Assembly: GCF_018881795.1 (NCBI RefSeq)
Contig: NZ_JACVPQ010000001.1
Span: forward strand, 345,275 to 409,274
DNA length: 64,000 nt
DNA from: Polynucleobacter sp. MWH-Jannik1A5
GTDB taxonomy: Bacteria; Pseudomonadota; Gammaproteobacteria; Burkholderiales; Burkholderiaceae
Reading direction: 5' to 3'
The first letter of the stretch is position 1. Each line of letters opens with the position of its first letter. The translations under genes were made by a program, and so were the position numbers. The notes below the pieces were generated by a model. The model was not told the origin of the DNA, made no database searches, and saw nothing but the letters and a program-made list of their open reading frames with translations. This document shows positions 7,646-14,277 of the stretch, in pieces.

Positions 7646-7670
7646 GCAACTAGGCACTGCTCAATCTAAC

Positions 7671-8540
7671 TTACTTGATGTAGCGTGTATAGATCACTTG
7701 CGTACCATCACGTGAGCAACCTTTAGCAACCAATTCATCGTAGAGCTTCTTCGCTAAGGCTAAGGCAGGCAATTCTAATTTCACTTTGTCGGCCTCTTCC
7801 AATGCGATACCTAAATCTTTCAAGAAGTGCTCTACATAGAATCCTGGAGCATAGTCACCAACAATCATCTTCGCACCCAGATTGAGCAACTGAAAGCCAG
7901 ATGCAGCACCGCCACCAATCGACTCCATCACCGTCTCAGGATTAAGACCTACTGATTTAGCGTAACCCAGACCTTCACCCACGCCCATGATGGTTCCAGC
8001 AATCACGATCTGGTTACACATCTTGGTATGCTGTCCAGCACCAGGGCCACCCTGCAAGACCACATTGGCACCCATGATTTTTAGAATCGGGAGCACTGCG
8101 TCAAAGTCAGCCTGCTTGCCACCAACCATGATGGAGAGCTTGGCATTACGTGCACCAATATCACCACCAGATACAGGTGCATCCAAACTATGGCAGCCAC
8201 GCTTTTCTGCTTCATCGGCAATTTTCTTAGCCAAGGATGGGCTAGAAGTTGTCATATCAATGAGATAGGCATTCTTGGCGCGATCCAAAATATTACCAGC
8301 CCCGAAGTACACTTCTTCAACATCAGATGGGTAACCCACCATCGTGATGATGACATCAGACTCAGCAGCAAGATCACCAATGGTGTCAAACCACTTGGCA
8401 CCCTTAGCCACCAAACCATCAGTCTTAGCTTTTGAGCGATTAAATACATTTAAAGGGTGGCCAGCAGCCAATATATGCCCCGCCATGCTTTGACCCATAA
8501 TGCCAAGGCCAATAAAGCCCACTCTTAACTTATTACTCAT
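7671..8540 (-). CDS. NAD(P)-dependent beta-hydroxyacid dehydrogenase (tartronate semialdehyde reductase-like)
   Basis: 289 aa from the ATG at 8540, which has AAGGG at a proper distance; the ATG at 8549 abuts it and is less likely. Rossmann motif GFIGLGIMG at the N-terminus; substrate signature DAPVSGG (119-125); catalytic Lys173 and Asn176 in GQHTKMCNQ. The family includes 3-hydroxyisobutyrate dehydrogenase and 2-hydroxy-3-oxopropionate (tartronate semialdehyde) reductase. The second is favoured by overall likeness to GarR/GlxR, but the gene is monocistronic with its own terminator and has no glyoxylate-carboligase neighbour. Confidence 0.85.
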   Translation of the reverse strand: MSNKLRVGFIGLGIMGQSMAGHILAAGHPLNVFNRSKAKTDGLVAKGAKWFDTIGDLAAESDVIITMVGYPSDVEEVYFGAGNILDRAKNAYLIDMTTSSPSLAKKIADEAEKRGCHSLDAPVSGGDIGARNAKLSIMVGGKQADFDAVLPILKIMGANVVLQGGPGAGQHTKMCNQIVIAGTIMGVGEGLGYAKSVGLNPETVMESIGGGAASGFQLLNLGAKMIVGDYAPGFYVEHFLKDLGIALEEADKVKLELPALALAKKLYDELVAKGCSRDGTQVIYTRYIK

Positions 8541-8615
8541 TGATGTCATCCCTTAGTAGTATTTTTAGGTAATTTCTATACCTGCTAATTATATTGTTCT
8601 ACTGGGAATTCGTGT

Positions 8616-8801
8616 TTATTCATCCCAAGGGAATCGAGCACGTGATAGCTCTTCCATGATTTCACGTTTACTGAGATTTTTCTTTCGGGAGTCGTAAGAG
8701 CTCACTTGAGCCTCATCTACTTTTTTTGGGGGTTCTGGCAAAGAACTCTCCTTTTGGAGCTCTTCCCCATCTTTAGAGTCTCTTTCAGAATGATTGGTCA
8801 T
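8616..8801 (-). CDS. Small charged hypothetical protein
   Basis: 61 aa, hydrophilic, no signal or membrane segment, Lys/Glu/Ser-rich with a conserved-looking end (REIMEELSRARFPWDE). Not recognised. It lies between the dehydrogenase and VOC genes on the same strand with little spare sequence and no competing frame, so it is probably real. A Shine-Dalgarno is weak (GAG); CATACT lies 5 nt before the ATG. Confidence 0.5.
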   Translation of the reverse strand: MTNHSERDSKDGEELQKESSLPEPPKKVDEAQVSSYDSRKKNLSKREIMEELSRARFPWDE

Positions 8802-8832
8802 AACTCAGTATGCAATATTGATTTATAGGCAA

Positions 8833-9225
8833 TTAGATTAACTCAGAAATTTCAATCAGGTTTTGATCTGGATCTCGCACATATACCGAGTTAATCTTTT
8901 GTGTCGCACCAGTGCGTATTACTGGGCCTTCAATAATGGGCCAAGCTTCGGCTTTGAGTTGTTCAATCACCTTTGTCAATGGGCGATCAGCAATAAAACA
9001 AAGATCTAATGCTCCAGACGTCGGAATATCGGCCTTAGGCTCAAACTCTTTACCCTTAATGTGTAAGTTGATTTTTTGATTTCCGAACTTAAATGCCTTG
9101 CGCTCTACTGGTGGTGTACCGCCAATAAAAGATTCCAATTTCATACCCATGACTCGGGTATAAAAATCTACGCACTCTGCTTCCTTGGCAGTGGTGAGTA
9201 CTAAGTGATCTAAATGGTCAATCAT
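8833..9225 (-). CDS. VOC (glyoxalase/bleomycin-resistance fold) family protein
   Basis: 130 aa with the two beta-alpha-beta-beta-beta modules of the vicinal oxygen chelate fold. The N-terminus HLDHLVLTT carries a metal-ligand-type His, NLHIKG a middle His, and the C-terminal strand is RDPDQNLIEISE with the conserved Glu. It resembles the 'VOC family virulence protein' group. It begins 14 bp after the HMG-CoA-lyase-like gene ends and is preceded by AGGGGATAG, so it is probably in that operon. Substrate unknown. Confidence 0.85.
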   Translation of the reverse strand: MIDHLDHLVLTTAKEAECVDFYTRVMGMKLESFIGGTPPVERKAFKFGNQKINLHIKGKEFEPKADIPTSGALDLCFIADRPLTKVIEQLKAEAWPIIEGPVIRTGATQKINSVYVRDPDQNLIEISELI

Positions 9226-9239
9226 GATCTATCCCCTAT

Positions 9240-10175
9240 TTATTGAGCGCGACGTAATTCATCTACGTAACTTGGCTCTGGATGCAATGTGTAAGTACTA
9301 CCTGCCTTAGCCACTTGGCCAGGAACCTCATGCCCGACAATCTTTGGCAACTCTTTTGCGAGCTGTAACAACTTAGGAATGTTCATGCCAGTGTCATACC
9401 CCATGGCATCAAGCATATGAATGGCATCTTCACTGGAGATGTTGCCGCTGGCTCCAGGTGCATATGGACATCCACCTAAGCCACCTAAGGAACCATCAAA
9501 GCGGACAATGCCAGATTGCACTGCGGCCAGCACATTCGCTAAACCCATTCCTCGAGTGTTATGAAAGTGCAAAGTGAGCTGTAGATTAGGAAAACGTTTT
9601 TGCAATGCCTCGCTCATCTTTTTCACTTGCTCAGGATTGGCCATTCCCGTTGTATCGCAAATGGTTAGCCCTCTCACGCCCAGATCGGCAAAGCGTTGTG
9701 CAAATTTCTCAACTACCGTTTGAGGAACTTCGCCTTCCATGGGGCATCCAAAGCAAGTTGATAGCGAAACATTAATAGGCGTTCTGCCGTCAACATATTG
9801 AATGACTTCGGCGAGTCCGGCAAAGCTTTTTTCTCTACCCATTCTGAGATTAGCTAAGTTATGTGTCTCAGATGTAGACATGACAAGATTGAATTCATCG
9901 GCTTTAGATTCAAAGGCGCGTTCTGCACCTCTTAAATTAGGAACTAGCACGGTGTACTCGACTCCCGGTACTCGTTTAATACGACCCATCACCTCTTCAG
10001 CGTCACGCAGCATAGGAATTGCCTTGGGAGAAGTAAATGAGGTCACTTCAATTTTGGCAAAACCACAATCACTGAGCTCATTGACTAACTTCACTTTGTC
10101 ATCGGTCGGAATAAAGTGAGGCTCAATCTGAAAGCCATCTCTGGTTACTACGTCATTAAAATAAATTCTGGTCAT
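9240..10175 (-). CDS. Hydroxymethylglutaryl-CoA lyase-like protein
   Basis: 311 aa TIM-barrel of the HMGL-like family. Near the N-terminus DVVTRDGFQ carries the catalytic Arg-Asp; metal-binding His residues are in LHFHNTRG; the HMG-CoA lyase signature loop GLGGCPYAPGASGN with its reactive Cys is intact. It cleaves a 3-hydroxy-3-methylacyl-CoA to acetyl-CoA plus a keto acid. The adjacent family III CoA transferase suggests a transferase-then-lyase pathway for a branched dicarboxylic acid, as in itaconate/citramalate or HMG use. The specific substrate is inference. Confidence 0.85.
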   Translation of the reverse strand: MTRIYFNDVVTRDGFQIEPHFIPTDDKVKLVNELSDCGFAKIEVTSFTSPKAIPMLRDAEEVMGRIKRVPGVEYTVLVPNLRGAERAFESKADEFNLVMSTSETHNLANLRMGREKSFAGLAEVIQYVDGRTPINVSLSTCFGCPMEGEVPQTVVEKFAQRFADLGVRGLTICDTTGMANPEQVKKMSEALQKRFPNLQLTLHFHNTRGMGLANVLAAVQSGIVRFDGSLGGLGGCPYAPGASGNISSEDAIHMLDAMGYDTGMNIPKLLQLAKELPKIVGHEVPGQVAKAGSTYTLHPEPSYVDELRRAQ

Positions 10176-10245
10176 ATTTTTCTCTTTGCTTATCTATTTC
10201 TTCATTGCTTTTTGGTTTTTGGTTTTTACTTTGTTTTTTGTTCTT

Positions 10246-11439
10246 TTATTTCGTAAATGCAATGCCGCGCTCTTTTAAAGAAGCGACCTGATCGTTGGTT
10301 AGGCCGATACTCTTTAAGATCTCATCAGTGTTCTGACCAATATCCGGAGCAAGCGTCTTAATGGATCCTGGTGTGCGAGATAGCTTGGGAATGACCCCAG
10401 GCACATCAAGCTTCGAGCCATCTTGCATCTGAATAGTCTGAATATTCTCTCTGGCTTTGTAATGTGGATCGCTAGCGATATCAGCAACGGTATAAATCCG
10501 CCCCGCCGGCACAGCCATTGCATCGAGAGCCTCTAATGCCTGCGCAGTGCTTACTGTTTTAGTCCATTCACCAATTGCATGATCCAACTCAGCTACTCGC
10601 TTCACGCGACCATCGTTATTCTCTAATTGCGGATCATTACCCAAATCATCGCGGCCAATCACAGTCATCAAGCGTTTGAAAATACTATCGCCGTTCCCAG
10701 CAACCAATACGTAGCCGCCGTCTGCGCACTGATAGGCGTTGGTTGGAGCTATACCTGGCAAGGCACTGCCTGCTGCCTGGCGCACTTCACCAAACGCACT
10801 GTACTCAGGTAGGAGGCTCTCCATGCAGTTAAATACCGCCTCATATAAAGCGATATCAATAATTTGACCTTTGCCACTATTGTGTCGCTCTTGCAGCGCC
10901 AACAAAATACCAATCACGCCATGCAAAGAGGCCAAGGTATCGCCAATACTGATGCCTACACGAACTGGCACCCTGCCAGGCTCAGCAGTGAGGTGACGTA
11001 AGCCACCCATGGCTTCCGCTACAACACCAAAGCCCGGTTTATCCTTATAGGGACCAGTCTGACCGTAACCGCTAATACGAAGAACAATCAACTTCGGATT
11101 GAGCTCAAGTAATTTTTCCGGATCAAGACCCCAACCTTCCAATGTTCCAGGACGAAAGTTTTCAATTAACACATCAGCTTCTTTAACTAAAGTTCTAACA
11201 ATGTCCTGCGCTTCTATTTGCCTTAAGTCCAAAGAGAGGGAACGTTTATTGCGTGACTGCACTTGCCACCAAACAGATGTGCCATCTTTTAATAGTCGCC
11301 ACTTACGCAATGCATCTCCAACTTTAGGTGGCTCGATCTTAATGACATCGGCCCCAAAATCTGCCAATGTTTTAGCGGCAAATGGCCCAGCAATAAGCTG
11401 CCCCATTTCCACCACCTTTAACTTTGCTAATGGCTCCAT
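10246..11439 (-). CDS. Family III CoA-transferase (CaiB/BaiF)
   Basis: 397 aa. N-terminal VVEMGQLIAGPFAAKTLADFGADVIKIEPP and the NKRSLSLDLR strand are diagnostic of the CaiB/BaiF fold. The catalytic Asp lies in IENFRPGTLEGWGLD or just beyond. It moves CoA from one acyl-CoA, usually succinyl-CoA, to an organic acid. A good Shine-Dalgarno (GAGGGG) precedes the ATG at 11439. It leads an operon with the HMGL-like lyase and is divergent from a LysR gene that probably controls it. The 70-bp spacer to the lyase is very A-rich in the mRNA. Confidence 0.9.
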   Translation of the reverse strand: MEPLAKLKVVEMGQLIAGPFAAKTLADFGADVIKIEPPKVGDALRKWRLLKDGTSVWWQVQSRNKRSLSLDLRQIEAQDIVRTLVKEADVLIENFRPGTLEGWGLDPEKLLELNPKLIVLRISGYGQTGPYKDKPGFGVVAEAMGGLRHLTAEPGRVPVRVGISIGDTLASLHGVIGILLALQERHNSGKGQIIDIALYEAVFNCMESLLPEYSAFGEVRQAAGSALPGIAPTNAYQCADGGYVLVAGNGDSIFKRLMTVIGRDDLGNDPQLENNDGRVKRVAELDHAIGEWTKTVSTAQALEALDAMAVPAGRIYTVADIASDPHYKARENIQTIQMQDGSKLDVPGVIPKLSRTPGSIKTLAPDIGQNTDEILKSIGLTNDQVASLKERGIAFTK

Positions 11440-11513
11440 TACTTCCCCTCAAATCGGTTTTATAGAAAGTTACCCCTCTTCAATAGAGCTGAAAATTGCT
11501 ATTTTGAGGTCTA

Positions 11514-11534
11514 ACCTTCTCATTTTGCGAAGGT
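11514..11534. promoter_or_regulatory. Inverted repeat ACCTTC-N9-GAAGGT, candidate LysR operator
   Basis: A perfect 6-bp inverted repeat with a 9-bp spacer in the 112-bp divergent region between the CoA-transferase and lysR genes. Its left arm overlaps the presumed -35 of lysR (TTCTCA, 11517-11522), consistent with autorepression. A second inverted repeat GGGTA-gaat-TACCC (11537-11550) directly precedes the lysR ATG. Confidence 0.55.
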
Positions 11535-11539
11535 ATGGG

Positions 11540-11545
11540 TAGAAT
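11540..11545 (+). promoter_or_regulatory. -10 hexamer TAGAAT of the lysR gene, leaderless start candidate
   Basis: TAGAAT exactly 6 nt before the ATG at 11552, with TTCTCA 17 nt upstream as -35. No Shine-Dalgarno is present. Confidence 0.6.
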
Positions 11546-11551
11546 TACCCC

Positions 11552-12454
11552 ATGAAATCGCCGCTAAACCCCGCCAGAGTTGACTTTGTTACCCTAAAGC
11601 TCTTCTGCGCCATTGTTCAATCTGGCAGCATTACCAAGGGCGCGAATGAGTGCAACCTAGCCCTGTCAGCAGCCAGCAGACGGATATCTGAGTTTGAAGA
11701 AACTGTCGGTATGGCGCTTCTGGATCGATCCGTCAAAGGTGTCACCCTGACGCATGCAGGCCACGCCGTAATGCAACATGCTTTGCGCTTGTTTCAGGGT
11801 TTTGAGCAACTCAGTAATGAATTGAGTGAATACTCCAAGGGCATTAAGGGTCATGTAAGACTTTGGGCCAATATGTCCGCCTTAACGGAGTTTCTGCCAT
11901 CCGCTTTAGCAAGCTTCTTAAAAGACTATCCAGAAATACAGGTTGAAGTGGAAGAGCAACTCAGCGGCGATATCGTAAGAGCACTCATGGATGGTATTGC
12001 GGATATTGGTGTATTTGCTGAGGGCCCCATTACCACGGGATTAGAAACTCACATCATGGGCAAAGATCAACTGGTAATTGCCTGCAGTAAGGATCATCCT
12101 TTAAGTAAAAGAAAAAGCATTTCATTTGAAGAATGTCTTAAATATGATTTTGTAGGACTCAATCGAGGCAGCTCACTTCTTGAGCTCACTTCACGTAGCG
12201 CCGAGAAATTAGGCAAGCAAATGAGTTTACGTATCCAGGTTCGTAGCTACGATGCTATGTGCCAGATGATTGCTGTCAATCTAGGAATTGGTGTGTTACC
12301 TATTCAGGCATGCGCTGCTCAAATCAAGGCTATGGGCTTGAAGACTGTTGAATTGGGAGATGCATGGGCAAAACGCAACTTATTAGTAGCGACCAAGGCG
12401 GGAATTAACCATTCTCCGGCAACCAAACTACTCAGCCAGCACCTGCTGGGGTAA
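11552..12454 (+). CDS. LysR-family transcriptional regulator
   Basis: 300 aa. Winged helix-turn-helix in residues 10-70 (FVTLKLFCAIVQSGSITKGANECNLALSAASRRISEFEE), followed by a substrate-binding domain (from about residue 95) with the usual FAEGP, DHPLSKR and GIGVLP strands. It is divergent from the CoA-transferase/lyase operon, which it most likely regulates in response to a pathway acid. The ATG has no Shine-Dalgarno and a -10 hexamer 6 nt upstream. Confidence 0.92.
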   Translation: MKSPLNPARVDFVTLKLFCAIVQSGSITKGANECNLALSAASRRISEFEETVGMALLDRSVKGVTLTHAGHAVMQHALRLFQGFEQLSNELSEYSKGIKGHVRLWANMSALTEFLPSALASFLKDYPEIQVEVEEQLSGDIVRALMDGIADIGVFAEGPITTGLETHIMGKDQLVIACSKDHPLSKRKSISFEECLKYDFVGLNRGSSLLELTSRSAEKLGKQMSLRIQVRSYDAMCQMIAVNLGIGVLPIQACAAQIKAMGLKTVELGDAWAKRNLLVATKAGINHSPATKLLSQHLLG

Positions 12455-12525
12455 TAGAGTTCCTTGTAAATGCTTGAGTGAATTTATCAAGCGCTTATTT
12501 TCAGGGCGCTGCCATTAAATAGGCA

Positions 12526-12531
12526 TAAGAT
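12526..12531 (+). promoter_or_regulatory. -10-like TAAGAT, leaderless start candidate
   Basis: TAAGAT exactly 6 nt before the ATG at 12538. No convincing -35 is seen. Confidence 0.45.
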
Positions 12532-12537
12532 GAAGTC

Positions 12538-12774
12538 ATGACCATTCTTTTGTTATTGCTCTCTCCCGCACTATTTGCCTTATTTTGGATCATCCGCTTT
12601 CAGATCTGTAGTGCTCGTCGTAGACGTCTCGTGGACACTTATGGCATTGACTCCAAAAAGCTCAGAAAGTTGAGCTGCAAGGAGGTCACCAAACTCCGCA
12701 AGCAGATCCAAACGCTGGAGGAAAAGCAGGATACCCATGGACTTGAATCGATTGTTCGGCCATACAGGCCATAA
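12538..12774 (+). CDS. Small single-pass membrane protein
   Basis: 78 aa. Residues 2-22 form a hydrophobic helix (ILLLLLSPALFALFWIIRF) followed by a basic RRRR cluster, so the C-terminus should be cytoplasmic. The tail is a short Lys/Glu/Gln-rich coiled-coil-like helix (KEVTKLRKQIQTLEEKQ). Function not recognised. It lies alone between lysR and the universal stress gene. Confidence 0.55.
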   Translation: MTILLLLLSPALFALFWIIRFQICSARRRRLVDTYGIDSKKLRKLSCKEVTKLRKQIQTLEEKQDTHGLESIVRPYRP

Positions 12775-12852
12775 AACAGCCCACAATCATTGTTGGCATG
12801 CTCTATTTGACTTAAACTGAGCAAAAGTAATTTAAATAAAGAAAGGGTAAAA

Positions 12853-13278
12853 ATGAAAGTACTACTTCCTGTGGATGGCTCTAAATCCTCATTGAACGCC
12901 GCTAAGTATGTTGCCAAAATGGCAAAGAACTCTCGCAGCCCGGTTACAGTCACTTTGGTTAGCGTCCATGACGATATTGGTCTTGGCCACGTTAAACAAT
13001 TCGTAGCTAAAAGCGTAGTTGATGACTACCTACGCGAAGTAAGCGAAAAAGAGTTAAAGCCAGCGCAAAAAGTATTGGATGCGGCTGGGGTTAAACACAA
13101 TATGGCTATTAAACGTGGTCAGATCTCAGCAGAGATCATTGCCCTAGCCAATAAAGATAAAGTAGACATGATTGTGATGGGTGTTAAAGGTCGCAGCGGT
13201 ATTTTGGATGTTCTAATTGGTTCAGTTGCTCAGCGTGTTTCTAGCTCAGCAAAGCAACCTGTTTTATTAGTAAAGTAA
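12853..13278 (+). CDS. Universal stress protein, UspA family
   Basis: 141 aa, one Usp domain. N-terminal MKVLLPVDGSKSSLNAAKYV; C-terminal ATP-binding loop VMGVKGRSGILDVLIGSVAQRVSSSAKQPVLLV, matching G-x2-G-x9-G-S/T, so this is the nucleotide-binding type. The GAAAGGG Shine-Dalgarno is well placed. It is followed by a strong hairpin at 13304. A likely -35 TTGACT occurs near 12808. Confidence 0.92.
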   Translation: MKVLLPVDGSKSSLNAAKYVAKMAKNSRSPVTVTLVSVHDDIGLGHVKQFVAKSVVDDYLREVSEKELKPAQKVLDAAGVKHNMAIKRGQISAEIIALANKDKVDMIVMGVKGRSGILDVLIGSVAQRVSSSAKQPVLLVK

Positions 13279-13303
13279 TTTCTGCTTGTTGAATGTCTAG
13301 CTT

Positions 13304-13328
13304 AGTTGGTCGCCAGTGGCGACCAACT
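13304..13328 (+). terminator. Strong hairpin after the usp gene (terminator-like, weak T-run)
   Basis: Perfect 11-bp stem AGTTGGTCGCC-agt-GGCGACCAACT, 26 bp after the usp stop. No T-run follows, so it may be a transcript-stabilising 3' hairpin or a Rho-dependent end rather than a classic terminator. Confidence 0.5.
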
Positions 13329-13390
13329 GCACTGACCGCACCATTCATCTACAGCGCTAGCCCCTCAAGAAACTCTTACGCGCATAGCAG

Positions 13391-13927
13391 ATGGTGAAAA
13401 TCTCCCCAATCCGTTCAACGCTTGTTTTCATTGACTTACAAAGTCGATTAATGCCCGCTATTCATCTAGGGGAAGATGTTCTCAAACAATGCATCAGGAT
13501 CGCTCAGATCGCCAAGCTATTAGACATCCCCATCATTGGCACTGAACAAAGCCCCCAAAGCCTGGGTCACAACGTTGATGCAATTACCCAATATTGCGAA
13601 ACGACAGTAGCGAAAGAGCATTTTGATGCTTGCCAAGACGGACTAATCAATGCGCTATCCAAAAATAGAGAGCAGCTGATTTTGGCGGGATGTGAGACTC
13701 ACGTATGCGTCATGCAAACTGCTCTAGAACTCTTGCGACAGAACTTTAAGGTTTCGATTTTGGTTGATGCAATTGGCTCACGTCGCTCTCTTGATCGAGA
13801 TATTGCTTTGCATCGACTTGGTTCGGCCGGAGCATCTCTTCTCACGGTTGAGATGCTGGCTTTTGAATGGCTAGGAAGTGCCTCTCATCAATCATTTAAA
13901 AAAGCATTAGAGATTATTAAATCGTAA
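13391..13927 (+). CDS. Isochorismatase-family cysteine hydrolase
   Basis: 178 aa. The family triad is visible: Asp in VFIDLQSRL near residue 15, Lys in VAKEHFDA, and Cys in LAGCETHVCVMQ (the second Cys is in the nucleophile position). It resembles YcaC-like hydrolases. Substrate unknown; nicotinamidase, isochorismatase and carbamoyl-group hydrolases share the fold. No Shine-Dalgarno or promoter is obvious for the ATG at 13391. Confidence 0.88.
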   Translation: MVKISPIRSTLVFIDLQSRLMPAIHLGEDVLKQCIRIAQIAKLLDIPIIGTEQSPQSLGHNVDAITQYCETTVAKEHFDACQDGLINALSKNREQLILAGCETHVCVMQTALELLRQNFKVSILVDAIGSRRSLDRDIALHRLGSAGASLLTVEMLAFEWLGSASHQSFKKALEIIKS

Positions 13928-13953
13928 GCTTAGGTTTGATTGAGTCGGTCGAT

Positions 13954-14277
13954 TTAGCCAGTTGACTTAGCAATAAAGAATGCTTTTGGTACTGGAGTGC
14001 ACCACACGACACCATCACCCACTTGGCCCGTCTGACATACTGTGACGATACGATCCATAAGTACTTCAGCAGCTTCATCATTGCAAATAATCTCTACTCT
14101 CACTTTTGCTGAGTAGTCAGTTAACTCATCTTTGATATTCGCCTTACTGGTTTTTGAAGGCGCGCTACAGCCCTCTACCTTAGTAACTGTCATCCCCGGA
14201 AACCCAGGAGTCTCCATGAGAGCTGTTCTGAGAGCAGGTAATTTATTTGGGCGAATCACCGCCTTGACTTCCATCAT
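13954..14277 (-). CDS. PII-like protein of a metal-efflux operon (PII-NG type)
   Basis: 107 aa with the GlnB/PII fold: MMEVKAVIRPNKLPALRTAL at the N-terminus and the B-loop/C-terminal CQTGQVGDGVVWCTPVPKAF. The T-loop lacks the GlnB uridylylation Tyr context and contains CSAPSKTSKANIK instead. Its ATG overlaps the RND pump stop by 4 bp, so it is the last gene of the efflux operon. A PII subgroup encoded beside CusA/CzcA-type pumps is described (PII-NG). Its ligand and partner are unknown; control of pump activity is inferred. Confidence 0.85.
   Translation of the reverse strand: MMEVKAVIRPNKLPALRTALMETPGFPGMTVTKVEGCSAPSKTSKANIKDELTDYSAKVRVEIICNDEAAEVLMDRIVTVCQTGQVGDGVVWCTPVPKAFFIAKSTG

Noticed and set aside
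11099-11542. Plus-strand 147-aa frame
   Set aside because: It is antisense to the CoA-transferase gene and shows no domain features.
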